Shown here: positions 16,884-25,693 of the stretch, piece after piece
Layout of the letters: the number at the start of each line of letters is the position of its first letter
Numbering within the stretch: the stretch's first letter is position 1
Origin: Acholeplasmataceae bacterium UBA6235
GTDB lineage: Bacteria; Bacillota_I; Bacilli_A; Acholeplasmatales; UBA5453
Direction of reading: 5' to 3'
Assembly: GCA_002441525.1 (NCBI GenBank)
Contig: DJWH01000033.1
Coordinates: forward strand, 1-64,000
DNA: 64,000 bases
The notes under the pieces: model-generated
What the model was told of the DNA's origin: nothing
Seen by the model: the letters and a program-made list of their open reading frames with translations, nothing else
Database searches by the model: none
Translations under genes and position numbers: made by a program

Positions 16884-18647
16884 ATGAGCCAATGGGATTT
16901 ATCCATATTCTATCCTGATTTTGAAGCCTGGCAAAAAGATGTCGACTTATTCGAGTCTAGAATAGATGAATTTAGTGCCTTTAAAGGTAAATTATCGACT
17001 TTTGAAGGGTTTAGAGATTACATTCTTTTAGAAGAAGAAATCACACAGTTATTGTATAAGGTGTATCCATATGCACACTTAGCCGCTGATTTGAACTTAA
17101 GAGACAACGTCTTGGGTTCAAAGTACCAAAGCGTTTTATTGAAGTTATCTAAATTGAGTCAAGTGACTTCTTATTTTTCACCAGAAGTCATCGCAGCAGG
17201 TAAAGATTTAATTTTAAGTTTTGTTGAAAAAGACGCGCGTTTACAACCTTATAAGTTCGTGATTGAAAAATTATTCCATCAACAAGAACACGTCTTGTCG
17301 GATGACAATGAACGCATTCTAGCGTTCCATTCACCGATTTCGAGTGTTCCAACCTCGATGTATAATGCGTTAGCGGTTGGCGATAGAAACGATGAAGAGG
17401 TGTTGTTATCGACAGGTGAAAAGATAAAAATCACCACCGCGAATTATCGTTCGATTTTACCTACCCTAAAGAACCCTGCCGACCGTCAATTGGTCTTTGA
17501 AGCTGCATTCAAACGTTATAAAGACAATAAAAATGCTTTCGCAAACCTTTATAATCTAGTACTTCAAAACTTGGCTGCGTCCTATAAATCTAGAGGGTAT
17601 TCCTCAGCTTTAGAAGCGAAGTTATTTGGTAATAACATCCCTGTATCGGTATTCATGAACTTGAAAGATGTGGCTTATGAAAATGTTGGACCAATCAAAC
17701 GTTACATTAAGTTAAGACAAAAATACCTTGGATTAGACAAGTATCATACCTATGACCGTTTCTTAAAACTCGCTGAAAGTAACACCAAGTATCCATATGA
17801 TGATGCGAAAAAGATGTTCTTTGAAGCATTAGAAGGGTTAGATCCTGAATTTGTGAAGAATGAACAACGTGCTTTAGAAGATGGGTTTGTCGATGTTTCA
17901 CCTAAAGATGGTAAACGTACTGGGGCATATTCAAGTGGTTTCTATGGATGGCACCCATTCATTTTACTCAACCACGACGAAACCTTAGATTCCGTATTTA
18001 CCCTTGCCCATGAAGCAGGTCACAGTGCCCATACGATTTTCTCGAATGAAGCACAACCGATGGCGATCGCAGATTATGTCATCTTCGTGGCTGAAATCGC
18101 GTCCACCTTCAATGAACACTTACTCGGTGATTATTTACTATCCAAGGCGACTTCTAAAGAAGATAAAATTGTCTTGTTAGAAAATGAAATTGATGGCATC
18201 ATGGCCACCTTCTTCCGTCAAACCTTATTCGCTACCTATGAATATGAAGCGAACAAATTGGTTGAAAAAGGCATCCCAATCACCGAAGCTGCATTGTCTA
18301 AAATCATGATCGATTTATACAAACATTATTATGATATCGATATTACCGAAGAAAATGGTAAGCAATATGTTTGGGCATATATCCCTCACCTATTCCATAC
18401 CCCATTCTATGTGTATCAATACGCGACTTCTTATAGTGCATCCTTAAAGATTTATGAGAATGTTAAAAATGGTGTACCAAACGCCATGTCCAATTACATT
18501 AAGATGTTAAAAGCAGGTGGTTCTGCTTATCCAGTCGATATCGCGAAAATTGCTGGTGCAGATTTAACCGATAAGCAAACATTCTTAGCCGTCATCAACC
18601 GTTTCAACGAATTGATTGACCAACTAGAAGACGTCTTAAAGAGCTAA
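16884..18647 (+). CDS. pepF: Oligoendopeptidase F (M3 family)
   Basis: Cytoplasmic zinc metallopeptidase that cuts short peptides, 587 aa, normal for PepF. The zinc motif HExxH is in TLAHEAGHSAHT (about residue 375) with the third ligand Glu in FVAEIASTFNEHLL about 25 residues on, and the C-terminal block HLFHTPFYVYQYATSYSAS is family-typical. It suits an organism with the oligopeptide importer encoded at the far end of the window. ATG with AAAGGA upstream; monocistronic, with its own terminator. Confidence 0.95.
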   Translation: MSQWDLSIFYPDFEAWQKDVDLFESRIDEFSAFKGKLSTFEGFRDYILLEEEITQLLYKVYPYAHLAADLNLRDNVLGSKYQSVLLKLSKLSQVTSYFSPEVIAAGKDLILSFVEKDARLQPYKFVIEKLFHQQEHVLSDDNERILAFHSPISSVPTSMYNALAVGDRNDEEVLLSTGEKIKITTANYRSILPTLKNPADRQLVFEAAFKRYKDNKNAFANLYNLVLQNLAASYKSRGYSSALEAKLFGNNIPVSVFMNLKDVAYENVGPIKRYIKLRQKYLGLDKYHTYDRFLKLAESNTKYPYDDAKKMFFEALEGLDPEFVKNEQRALEDGFVDVSPKDGKRTGAYSSGFYGWHPFILLNHDETLDSVFTLAHEAGHSAHTIFSNEAQPMAIADYVIFVAEIASTFNEHLLGDYLLSKATSKEDKIVLLENEIDGIMATFFRQTLFATYEYEANKLVEKGIPITEAALSKIMIDLYKHYYDIDITEENGKQYVWAYIPHLFHTPFYVYQYATSYSASLKIYENVKNGVPNAMSNYIKMLKAGGSAYPVDIAKIAGADLTDKQTFLAVINRFNELIDQLEDVLKS

Positions 18648-18656
18648 TTATTGAAG

Positions 18657-18686
18657 ACAACGATTTCGGTCGTTGTTTTTATTTTT
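18657..18686 (+). terminator. pepF terminator
   Basis: ACAACGA and TCGTTGT around TTTCGG, then a T run. Confidence 0.88.
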
Positions 18687-18696
18687 GATGAGTAAA

Positions 18697-18732
18697 AAAA
18701 GGAAATCATCACGACGATGAATTCCTTTTTTG
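18697..18732 (-). terminator. Terminator of antiporter/PII-like operon
   Basis: Minus-strand GGAATTCATC and GATGATTTCC pair around GTCGT and are followed by seven T residues. Confidence 0.8.
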
Positions 18733-19092
18733 TTATTTTTCGATGAATTTTGGCTTCATAGGATAAATGCCCGACACGGGGACAGTGAACATAAATCCGA
18801 TAACTTGTTTTTTGGATTTTTCAACAATCTTTCTCACTTCAGAAACCACTTCTTCGACTTTGTCTGGTTCTGGAATGACAGAGAAAATGGTTTTAGACCC
18901 TTTTTGGTCATTATCTAAAGTGCGTTGGAAAGGTCCTGTTAATAACATGTTTAAACCTTCTGAATTCATCATAGCGGAAGCCATACCTTGAGAATCAATG
19001 ATGGTTGCGCCACGAACTTTAAGGTCTAAGAATTTCGATAGGATTTGTTCTAAGTAAGATAAATCATTTAAGACGATGAATAAGGCTTGCAT
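18733..19092 (-). CDS. PII-like signalling protein
   Basis: Small protein of 119 aa with the alternating beta-alpha-beta pattern of PII/GlnB-like proteins: hydrophobic strand QALFIVLND at the start, a G-rich turn GATIIDSQGMAS, strand KTIFSVIPE and a second helix VEEVVSEVRKIV. It lacks the GlnB uridylylation motif and is not classical GlnB. It is 1 bp after a cation/proton antiporter gene under a c-di-AMP riboswitch. PII-like proteins beside transporters usually gate them in response to a nucleotide; that role is inferred here. The fold call is by pattern only. Confidence 0.62.
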   Translation of the reverse strand: MQALFIVLNDLSYLEQILSKFLDLKVRGATIIDSQGMASAMMNSEGLNMLLTGPFQRTLDNDQKGSKTIFSVIPEPDKVEEVVSEVRKIVEKSKKQVIGFMFTVPVSGIYPMKPKFIEK

Positions 19093-19093
19093 G

Positions 19094-20431
19094 TTAATGT
19101 CCTCCTGCAGTTTCTAAACCTTCAAGGCTGGATGCTTCATCCAAACGGTCAAGTCCATTGACTTCCCCTGCTTTGGAAATGGAGAATTTCGCGAACACCG
19201 GTCCAAAGGTTTCATATACTAAAATTGATAACATGATGATGGTAGAAATGGTTGGGTAATACGGTCTCATCTGTGCTTGAACAATGACGAGTAAGCCTAG
19301 AGAGACACCACCTTGCGGTAGTAACGCAATCCCCAAATACTTTTTGATGGTCTTTGGTGAATCCACAATATAAGCACCGATCATGATACCTAATATTTTA
19401 CCACCACCACGGGCTAAAATATAGACTAGGCTAATCCAAATGATCAATGAATCTTGTTTTAGTACCGCTAAATCTAAACTCGCACCTGCTAAAGTAAAGA
19501 ACATGACATAAAATGGGGTGGCGAAATCGTTGATGGCGGTGAAACTTCTTTGTGGTTGTTTCGCTAGGTTCGCGATGGTTGAACCGACCATGATGTTTGC
19601 GAGGAGTTGTGAGAATCCAATCCCATATGGGTGTAAGTAATGGTTTAATAAGGAGATTGAACCGATGATAAATAAAACAGCGATGAGCGCGATGACTTGC
19701 ATATCATCTCGGTTCTTATCAAATTTATTGGCTGCTTTCGAGATGACTAACCCAACGAATAACCCATAAAATACCGAGCCAAAGACTTCTATGAATGGCT
19801 TTGAGAACATCAACCAGGCGGGTTGATTGACCCCTTGTGGCACCAAGATTTGTGCGATCGAAATGAAGAATCCGAACACGACAATGCCGTAGATATCATC
19901 GAGCGCTGTGATCGGTAAAATCGCTTTGGTGACTGGACCATAGGCACGGTACTGACGGATGACCATGAGGGTTGCCGCTGGTGCGGTCGCGGCTGACATC
20001 GAAGCGAGGATTAACCCGAAAGCGATGTTGCGGTTGGCGAATGGTAAGTAACTTGAGACAATATCGACTGGTTTTGGTAAAAATAACATGGCTAGGAAAA
20101 CCACAGTGACTGCGCCAATAACTTCAGTCGTGGTTAAGATGATGACCGAACGACCCATCTTTTTAATCGCTTTAATCGCGAATTCACTACCAATCGAAAA
20201 AGCAATGAATGCCAAAGCAATCTCACCAATAAACTCTAGGCTATTGTTTTCTTCTATCGTTAGAAATCCAGGGTATCCCTTAAAGATTAGACCCATGCTT
20301 GGTCCTAATAGTAGACCCAAGACCAAGTACCCCGAAACGTTAGGCAATTTAAATTTACGCGCGATTAGTGCGCCAATGAATCCCACCAATAAAACAATGG
20401 AAATCTTAAAAATCAGTGTGTAAACATCCAT
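19094..20431 (-). CDS. Monovalent cation:proton antiporter (CPA2 family)
   Basis: Na+ or K+/H+ antiporter, 445 aa, with about 12 hydrophobic segments. The N-terminus (FIGALIARKFKLPNVSGYLVLGLLLGP) is characteristic of KefB/NapA-type CPA2 proteins, followed by IGEIALAFIAFSIGSEF and a TALDDIYGIVVFG segment holding the ion-binding double aspartate. No TrkA-N/C regulatory domain is present; the adjacent PII-like gene may take that part. I start at ATG 20431 preceded by AAAGGAGGAC; the longer frame runs back into the riboswitch. Expression is under a c-di-AMP riboswitch, as for K+ and osmolyte transporters in Firmicutes. Confidence 0.9.
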   Translation of the reverse strand: MDVYTLIFKISIVLLVGFIGALIARKFKLPNVSGYLVLGLLLGPSMGLIFKGYPGFLTIEENNSLEFIGEIALAFIAFSIGSEFAIKAIKKMGRSVIILTTTEVIGAVTVVFLAMLFLPKPVDIVSSYLPFANRNIAFGLILASMSAATAPAATLMVIRQYRAYGPVTKAILPITALDDIYGIVVFGFFISIAQILVPQGVNQPAWLMFSKPFIEVFGSVFYGLFVGLVISKAANKFDKNRDDMQVIALIAVLFIIGSISLLNHYLHPYGIGFSQLLANIMVGSTIANLAKQPQRSFTAINDFATPFYVMFFTLAGASLDLAVLKQDSLIIWISLVYILARGGGKILGIMIGAYIVDSPKTIKKYLGIALLPQGGVSLGLLVIVQAQMRPYYPTISTIIMLSILVYETFGPVFAKFSISKAGEVNGLDRLDEASSLEGLETAGGH

Positions 20432-20451
20432 CTTTTGTCCTCCTTTAAAAA

Positions 20452-20482
20452 CAAAAAAAACGCATAATTGACTTATACGCTT
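20452..20482 (-). terminator. Attenuator of the c-di-AMP riboswitch
   Basis: Minus-strand CGTATAA and TTATGCG pair around GTCAA (one G-T pair) and are followed by eight T residues, between the aptamer and the antiporter ribosome-binding site. Confidence 0.8.
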
Positions 20483-20484
20483 AA

Positions 20485-20600
20485 TCACTCCTATGAGGTT
20501 AGCTGACGGATTCAGGACATTAAGTATCCTTAGGTATCTAAATGATGCCATTCACCCCTAGATGGATGGGTCCCCCACTCTGTGGATTCGGAGATATCAA
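20485..20600 (-). promoter_or_regulatory. Cyclic-di-AMP (ydaO/yuaA) riboswitch
   Basis: In transcript sense: CCGAATCCAC, GTGGGGGACCC, TAGGGGTGAAT, GATACCTAAGG and the hallmark GAATCCGTCAGCTAACCTC. These conserved blocks are in ydaO order. High c-di-AMP would be expected to favour the attenuator and shut the antiporter off. Confidence 0.92.
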
Positions 20601-20608
20601 CAAGTTGA

Positions 20609-20636
20609 ATTATACTATTTAAAAAAAGATTGTCAA
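20609..20636 (-). promoter_or_regulatory. Promoter of the c-di-AMP riboswitch/antiporter unit
   Basis: Minus-strand TTGACA (20631-20636), 16-bp spacer, TATAAT (20609-20614). Confidence 0.85.
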
Positions 20637-20697
20637 TCGATAAATGGTGTAAAGCGATATCATTTGATTAAGTCCCACTATAAACACGTAAAATCTT

Positions 20698-20726
20698 TTG
20701 ACAAACCCATGTTTTTATCATAAAAT
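20698..20726 (+). promoter_or_regulatory. trpS promoter
   Basis: TTGACA, 17-bp spacer, TAAAAT, about 35 bp before the T-box stem I. Confidence 0.85.
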
Positions 20727-20759
20727 AGGCATATACGATGACGTAGAATAGTAATTTAT

Positions 20760-20938
20760 CGATGCCTTTAAAAGCGAGAAGGGACAGTGAAAGCCTTCGA
20801 AGGATACATAAATGAATGGGCCTACAGAGTATGAGCAGGTCTGCTATATAGACATTCGAGGGCTATGGGTTTCCATAGAACTAAGGTGGTACCGCGACAT
20901 TGTCGTCCTTAGATGTTATTCTAAGGGCGTTTTATTTT
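20760..20938 (+). promoter_or_regulatory. T-box leader, Trp
   Basis: The T-box sequence AAGGTGGTACCGCG (20883-20896) is followed by the terminator pair GTCCTTAG / CTAAGGGC and a T-rich run (to 20938). The likely specifier codon is TGG at 20817-20819, in keeping with the trpS gene downstream; specifier placement is by eye. Uncharged tRNA-Trp would promote readthrough. Confidence 0.92.
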
Positions 20939-20955
20939 TATAAGGAGGCATTATC

Positions 20956-21951
20956 ATGCGTTTAGTATCAGGCATTCAACCATCCGGCTTAATCACATTA
21001 GGCAATTATTTAGGGGCGATTAAACAATTCATCGCTTTACAAGAAGAATTACAGGACACCGAATTCTTCATTTTTATCGCGGACTTACACGCGATTACCG
21101 TCCCACAAGACAAAATCCAACTCAGAAAAAACATCCGAAGCTTAGCGGCGTTATATTTGGCTTGTGGTTTAAACCCTGAAAAGGTGCATCTCTTTGTTCA
21201 ATCGGAAGTGGTTGAACATTCGATGTTAGGCTACATCATGGAATCGACTGTTTATGTCCCTGAACTTGAAAGAATGACCCAATACAAAGATAAAAAACAA
21301 AAACAAATGGAAGGCATTCGCTCTAACTTGTTAACTTACCCAGCATTGATGGCTGCCGATATATTATTATATGACGCAGATATCGTGCCTGTCGGTGAAG
21401 ACCAAAAACAACACCTTGAACTCACGAGAAATCTCGCTGAACGTTTCAACAGTCAACATGGCGAAACCTTTGTCGTACCAAAACCATTTACCCCTAAAGT
21501 GGGTGGTAAAATCATGAGTTTACAAGAACCTACCAAGAAAATGAGTAAGTCCGATGAGAATCAAAAAGCCATCATTTATATTTTAGATGACATCAACGCG
21601 ATTAAGAATAAAATCAAATCCGCCGTCACAGATTCTGATACAAAAGTCAAATACGATGTCAAACACAAACCAGGCATTTCAAACTTACTCACCATCTATT
21701 CATTGATCAGTGATGTATCGATTTCTGAGTTAGAACACAAATATGCAGAATCAAATTACGCGGTATTTAAATCCGACTTGGCTGAAGCGCTCGCTTTGTA
21801 TTTAAAACCGATTCAAGAAAAATACCACGCACTCCTCGCTTCTAAAGAACTAGACGATATCTTAGACCAAGGTAGAGACGCAGCGAGAGCGGTGGCTTAC
21901 AAAAAGATTCAAAAAGTATATAAACGCATTGGTTTAGGCCGCATTAAATAG
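20956..21951 (+). CDS. trpS: Tryptophanyl-tRNA synthetase
   Basis: Class I aminoacyl-tRNA synthetase charging tRNA-Trp, 331 aa, the normal bacterial size. The HIGH-like motif is in IQPSGLITLGNYLGA (residues about 7-21) and the KMSKS motif is exact in KKMSKSDEN (about 195-203). Other family blocks: YPALMAADILLYDADIVPVGEDQKQHLELTR. It is governed by an upstream Trp-specific T-box and ends at a terminator shared with the convergent synthetase gene. Confidence 0.98.
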   Translation: MRLVSGIQPSGLITLGNYLGAIKQFIALQEELQDTEFFIFIADLHAITVPQDKIQLRKNIRSLAALYLACGLNPEKVHLFVQSEVVEHSMLGYIMESTVYVPELERMTQYKDKKQKQMEGIRSNLLTYPALMAADILLYDADIVPVGEDQKQHLELTRNLAERFNSQHGETFVVPKPFTPKVGGKIMSLQEPTKKMSKSDENQKAIIYILDDINAIKNKIKSAVTDSDTKVKYDVKHKPGISNLLTIYSLISDVSISELEHKYAESNYAVFKSDLAEALALYLKPIQEKYHALLASKELDDILDQGRDAARAVAYKKIQKVYKRIGLGRIK

Positions 21952-21956
21952 AGAAA

Positions 21957-21986
21957 ACAGGGACATCAAAGTTCCCTGTTTTTTTC
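21957..21986. terminator. Bidirectional terminator, trpS / NRPS
   Basis: AAACAGGGA and TTCCCTGTTT around an 8-nt loop with a T run; the right arm overlaps the end of the synthetase gene. Confidence 0.88.
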
Positions 21987-24900
21987 TGCAATCCTTAATA
22001 TTTGTTCTAAATAAGTTTTAGATAAGATTGGATATCGATACCCTAATTTTCGTAGTGCTTGATTGGTTATGTTACTCTGAATCGAACGTTTTTTGGGCTG
22101 TAATGCTTGATATTTCGACAACGCATCAAAGTCATATCGAGATGGGTGAACCACATGCCCAATGAAAAGATTGGTTGACATCACTTTTAGAATTGCTTGT
22201 GCAGCGATATCGACTGGGGTAATGTCAAAATCCACACCGAATAAATGAGAATTCTGATGTTCTATCAAATTGGATAATCCCTTCATAAAAGCATTATCAC
22301 CAATAAGTTGAGGTTTCATGGTCAGCACGCTTGGGGTTAGATTACCCACGCGAATCACTTTGTATTGTAGATTTGGGATACCGCACAAACCCAATTCTGC
22401 TTTGGCTTTAGAGTTTAAGTAAGGGTTGCTAAAAGTCGTTCGAAGACGTTTTCGATCTTCTTGAAATACCCGTTCATACGCACCAATGCCTAGGGTAGAA
22501 ATGTGCACTAATGGGATATTCAAAGCGCTGGCTTGATGCCCTAAAGATAGAACAAAGTCCACATTGATTTCATCGAAATCGGATGGATTCCCTTGATATT
22601 TGGTATACCCACTCGCATTGATTACCACTTGAACAGTAAGTTCACCTAGTGGTGTGTCAAAAGGTAATATTTTGACACGACTTAAATCTAATGGTCGATC
22701 AAAATAATAAGAATACGTGTGCTCAAGGACTTCTTTTGTAACCCGTAAAGGGCAGATGATTTGGCTTTGTGTTTCATTTATTAAAACATCCAATAAATGA
22801 ATGCCTAGGAATCCATTCGCACCGTATAATCCAATTGTAGATGTCAAATCTATTTGTGTTGATTGTTTTGGTAATTTTAAGTAGTGGTACTCTACAGAGC
22901 GTTTTCTTGTGTTGTTTAACAATAACTGGATTGGCTTGGACTCCATCTCGCCTAACGATAATTCATACCCATACTGATCTAAAATGGATAGAATTTGAAT
23001 GACCGATAATGAATCAGCGCCATAATAGGCAATGGTATCTTCTAAATAAAACGCATTTTGATTTAAGACAACCGATAAGGCATGATGGATGGCTTTTTCT
23101 TTTAAACTCATGGGTTTGAATCGCGTTTGTTTGAGTGCTTGTTTGGCTTTCAATTTGCCTTCGTGAGTGATTTGATTGGTCTGGATGATTCGATTGGGTC
23201 TTTGATTTGGTGACAAATGAGCCGCCACATAGTCCATTAAATGAGACTCATCTAAAAGCTGACTTGTTTTGATATACGTATGGATCTGATGGTGTTCAAA
23301 CAGTGAAGTGGCTTGAATGACCGAAGGGTGATTTTGAAGTATACGATCGATCCAGTTTAAATCAATGCGAACCCCGTGCCGTTTGATCGTTCGATCCTTT
23401 CGTCCGATGAAATGTAATCGTCCTTGTTCATCTTGATAACCCATATCATGGGTTTGATAGTATTCTAGACCTTTGTACCTGATGGTCGACACCGATGGGC
23501 TAACACTTAATCCGTGGACATATATCTCACCAATTTCACCCCAGGGTAATACACTTTCATTAAAAATAATCACTTGGGTATTGGGGTGTGGTTGACCGAT
23601 TGAGATATCATTAAAAGATTGAATTTCAGTCGAGGTAATAGCGATGGTGGTTTCCGTTGGTCCATAGCTATTATAAAGTTTAATGCTAGGATAAGATAGT
23701 ATTCGTTTCGCTAAGGCAGGGGTGAGCACTTCACCGCCTAAAACCACCCATTTTAACTGTTTAAATAGTTCAGGGTTTTGTTCCAATAAGAGGCCGATCA
23801 CGGTTGGGGTGGTTGAAATCCCATCGATACCATATGGTTCAAATCGTTCTTTTCTTTCTTTGGGTTGTTTAAACTGTGCTTCCGTCAATAGAACCAAAGT
23901 CAATTTATGGGTCAATGCTACCCAAATCTCTTCTAAGCTCATGTCAAAATGCAAAGCACTCATGAGTGGGATACTCGTTAGAGAATGGGCGTCTTGAATA
24001 TACCGTGTATGGTCTACATGATTGGATAAAGCCTCATGTGTAATCGCGACTTTTTTACGACCCGTGGTTCCCGAGGTAAAATAATAGGCCATTATATTGT
24101 TTTTTGGATAATCTATGCATTCCTGTGACTCATTTTCATAGGAGAGGGTATGTATATCCAAAGGTTCATCTAGGAAGTCTTTTGTTTCAACGGTACTAAA
24201 TACGAACGGTTTACCTGCTTTGATGGCAGCTAACATCATCAGGATGGATTCATAGGATTTAACCCCTGAGATAATGATGATGTCTTTCTCAAAACGATTA
24301 AGAATGTGACTCAATTGATTGGACTCTACTTCTAGTTTCGCATAGGTCACTTTTTCATGACCGATGATGGCGATATGATTCATCGCTTTCTCTAAATTTT
24401 GATAATAGATATCGAGTAATGGTCGTACTTTCTTAGTGACCAAATTCGGTAGTTCTTCAGGCAATAACATAGAAAGTTCAGCCAACACATGGGTTGAAGT
24501 CATTTGTTCTAGAAGGTATTCGATACGCTTATATAGCCGTTCAATCATGATATCTGAGTAAACATCCACTTGATAATCAAAATAGAGTTTGACTTCATTA
24601 CCTGTCAAGACATTGATGACCAAAGCTTGATCCAAATAAGGATAAAACAAGGGTTCAATCGGTATATCTTCTTCGTAATTCAGGTTTTGATTGATGATGG
24701 TCATATCAAACAATTGAGCCGTTTGATGATGGGTTTTAGCGTTTACCAACAACACTTCAAAATCGATAAAACGACGTCTTAACATCGCTTTTTGAGTGAT
24801 ACCGATATGGTTTAGAAAAGCCTCTATGGTGAGAAATTCCGATGGATTCAAATGTACTGGATAGGCTTGTGAGAATAGTCCAATCGCGGTTTTCTCTTGA

Positions 24901-25601
24901 CTGCGTCTTTGACTTAAAACCTTGCCATAACGGATGGGTTTATGCGGGTTTAGATATTGGATGTATAATGCCAAAGCAGCTTCAATCCATAATGCGATGG
25001 GTTGGATATCGTTTAATTGATGATGGATTTTCGAATTCAAAATAAATGATCTTCTTTTCGCTGGATGGACCCCTGAGTTTGGGTGATACGACTTAATGAA
25101 TGTTGGTTTAATGGCCGATACTTTGGATTCGTAGTACTGTTGTGCCTCCAATGATATTTGAGCTTCTTCTAATGGTTTCATGAATGGCTCAACCGGTTTA
25201 TTTTGTAAATTACGATATAACCCTCTCATGAGCACTTGTATTGAAGTACCGTCAACCAATACATGACTCGCGACAAACACCAACCGCTTTGTTTCCATTT
25301 CAATGGCGAAACGATACCAAGGTTGATTGGATTGAAATGGTGTTTCAAAATAGGATTGTGTGTCCGATGCATGAATATATGTCAATGTAGGTTTTGTTTG
25401 TGATGGTACCCAAACAGGGTTAGGATGGGTCGTATCCACGGTTTGGTTGAGTTCATCGATGGTGTGAAAAAAGGATTCGATGGTTTTGACATCGCAATCG
25501 ATCTTTGATATGTCTAAAAAACACCCAATCTGTGTTGGATAGTGGGCGTATTGTTGTGATGCGTGAAGCATATTCAGTTGTAATCTACTGAGTGCCTTCA
25601 T
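21966..25601 (-). CDS. Single-module nonribosomal peptide synthetase (C-A-T-R)
   Basis: A 1211-aa NRPS with four domains in order (numbers count from a GTG three codons upstream). Condensation, about 1-385: HxxxDG is present in ASHVLVDGTS (115-123), with Ser in place of the first His. Adenylation, about 405-830: YYFTSGTTGRKK, NSYGPTETT, YQTHDMGY, GRKDRTIKRHGVRID, EGKLK. Thiolation: phosphopantetheine Ser867 in YYGADSLSV. Thioester reductase, about 920-1214: NAD(P) motif GANGFLG and catalytic YxxxK (Tyr1064, Lys1068). It would load one amino acid, join it to an acyl or aminoacyl donor and release an aldehyde or alcohol. ATG 25601 follows GGTGA. Stand-alone transcript; no tailoring genes or phosphopantetheinyl transferase nearby. 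The product is unknown. Confidence 0.9.
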   Translation of the reverse strand: MKALSRLQLNMLHASQQYAHYPTQIGCFLDISKIDCDVKTIESFFHTIDELNQTVDTTHPNPVWVPSQTKPTLTYIHASDTQSYFETPFQSNQPWYRFAIEMETKRLVFVASHVLVDGTSIQVLMRGLYRNLQNKPVEPFMKPLEEAQISLEAQQYYESKVSAIKPTFIKSYHPNSGVHPAKRRSFILNSKIHHQLNDIQPIALWIEAALALYIQYLNPHKPIRYGKVLSQRRSQEKTAIGLFSQAYPVHLNPSEFLTIEAFLNHIGITQKAMLRRRFIDFEVLLVNAKTHHQTAQLFDMTIINQNLNYEEDIPIEPLFYPYLDQALVINVLTGNEVKLYFDYQVDVYSDIMIERLYKRIEYLLEQMTSTHVLAELSMLLPEELPNLVTKKVRPLLDIYYQNLEKAMNHIAIIGHEKVTYAKLEVESNQLSHILNRFEKDIIIISGVKSYESILMMLAAIKAGKPFVFSTVETKDFLDEPLDIHTLSYENESQECIDYPKNNIMAYYFTSGTTGRKKVAITHEALSNHVDHTRYIQDAHSLTSIPLMSALHFDMSLEEIWVALTHKLTLVLLTEAQFKQPKERKERFEPYGIDGISTTPTVIGLLLEQNPELFKQLKWVVLGGEVLTPALAKRILSYPSIKLYNSYGPTETTIAITSTEIQSFNDISIGQPHPNTQVIIFNESVLPWGEIGEIYVHGLSVSPSVSTIRYKGLEYYQTHDMGYQDEQGRLHFIGRKDRTIKRHGVRIDLNWIDRILQNHPSVIQATSLFEHHQIHTYIKTSQLLDESHLMDYVAAHLSPNQRPNRIIQTNQITHEGKLKAKQALKQTRFKPMSLKEKAIHHALSVVLNQNAFYLEDTIAYYGADSLSVIQILSILDQYGYELSLGEMESKPIQLLLNNTRKRSVEYHYLKLPKQSTQIDLTSTIGLYGANGFLGIHLLDVLINETQSQIICPLRVTKEVLEHTYSYYFDRPLDLSRVKILPFDTPLGELTVQVVINASGYTKYQGNPSDFDEINVDFVLSLGHQASALNIPLVHISTLGIGAYERVFQEDRKRLRTTFSNPYLNSKAKAELGLCGIPNLQYKVIRVGNLTPSVLTMKPQLIGDNAFMKGLSNLIEHQNSHLFGVDFDITPVDIAAQAILKVMSTNLFIGHVVHPSRYDFDALSKYQALQPKKRSIQSNITNQALRKLGYRYPILSKTYLEQILRIAEKNREL

Positions 25602-25648
25602 CGTTTTCACCGTTTGATATATTGATATAATAACACAATTTTAGTAAA

Positions 25649-25690
25649 GAAAAAAGATGCCTATGGGTCTTGTGAAGACTAGGCATCTTA
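25649..25690 (-). terminator. Terminator of tyrS-dgkB operon
   Basis: Minus-strand AAGATGCCTA and TAGGCATCTT with an inner GTCTT/AAGAC stem, followed by a T run. It separates the lipid kinase from the NRPS, which must have its own promoter in 25611-25650. Confidence 0.88.
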
Positions 25691-25693
25691 TAT

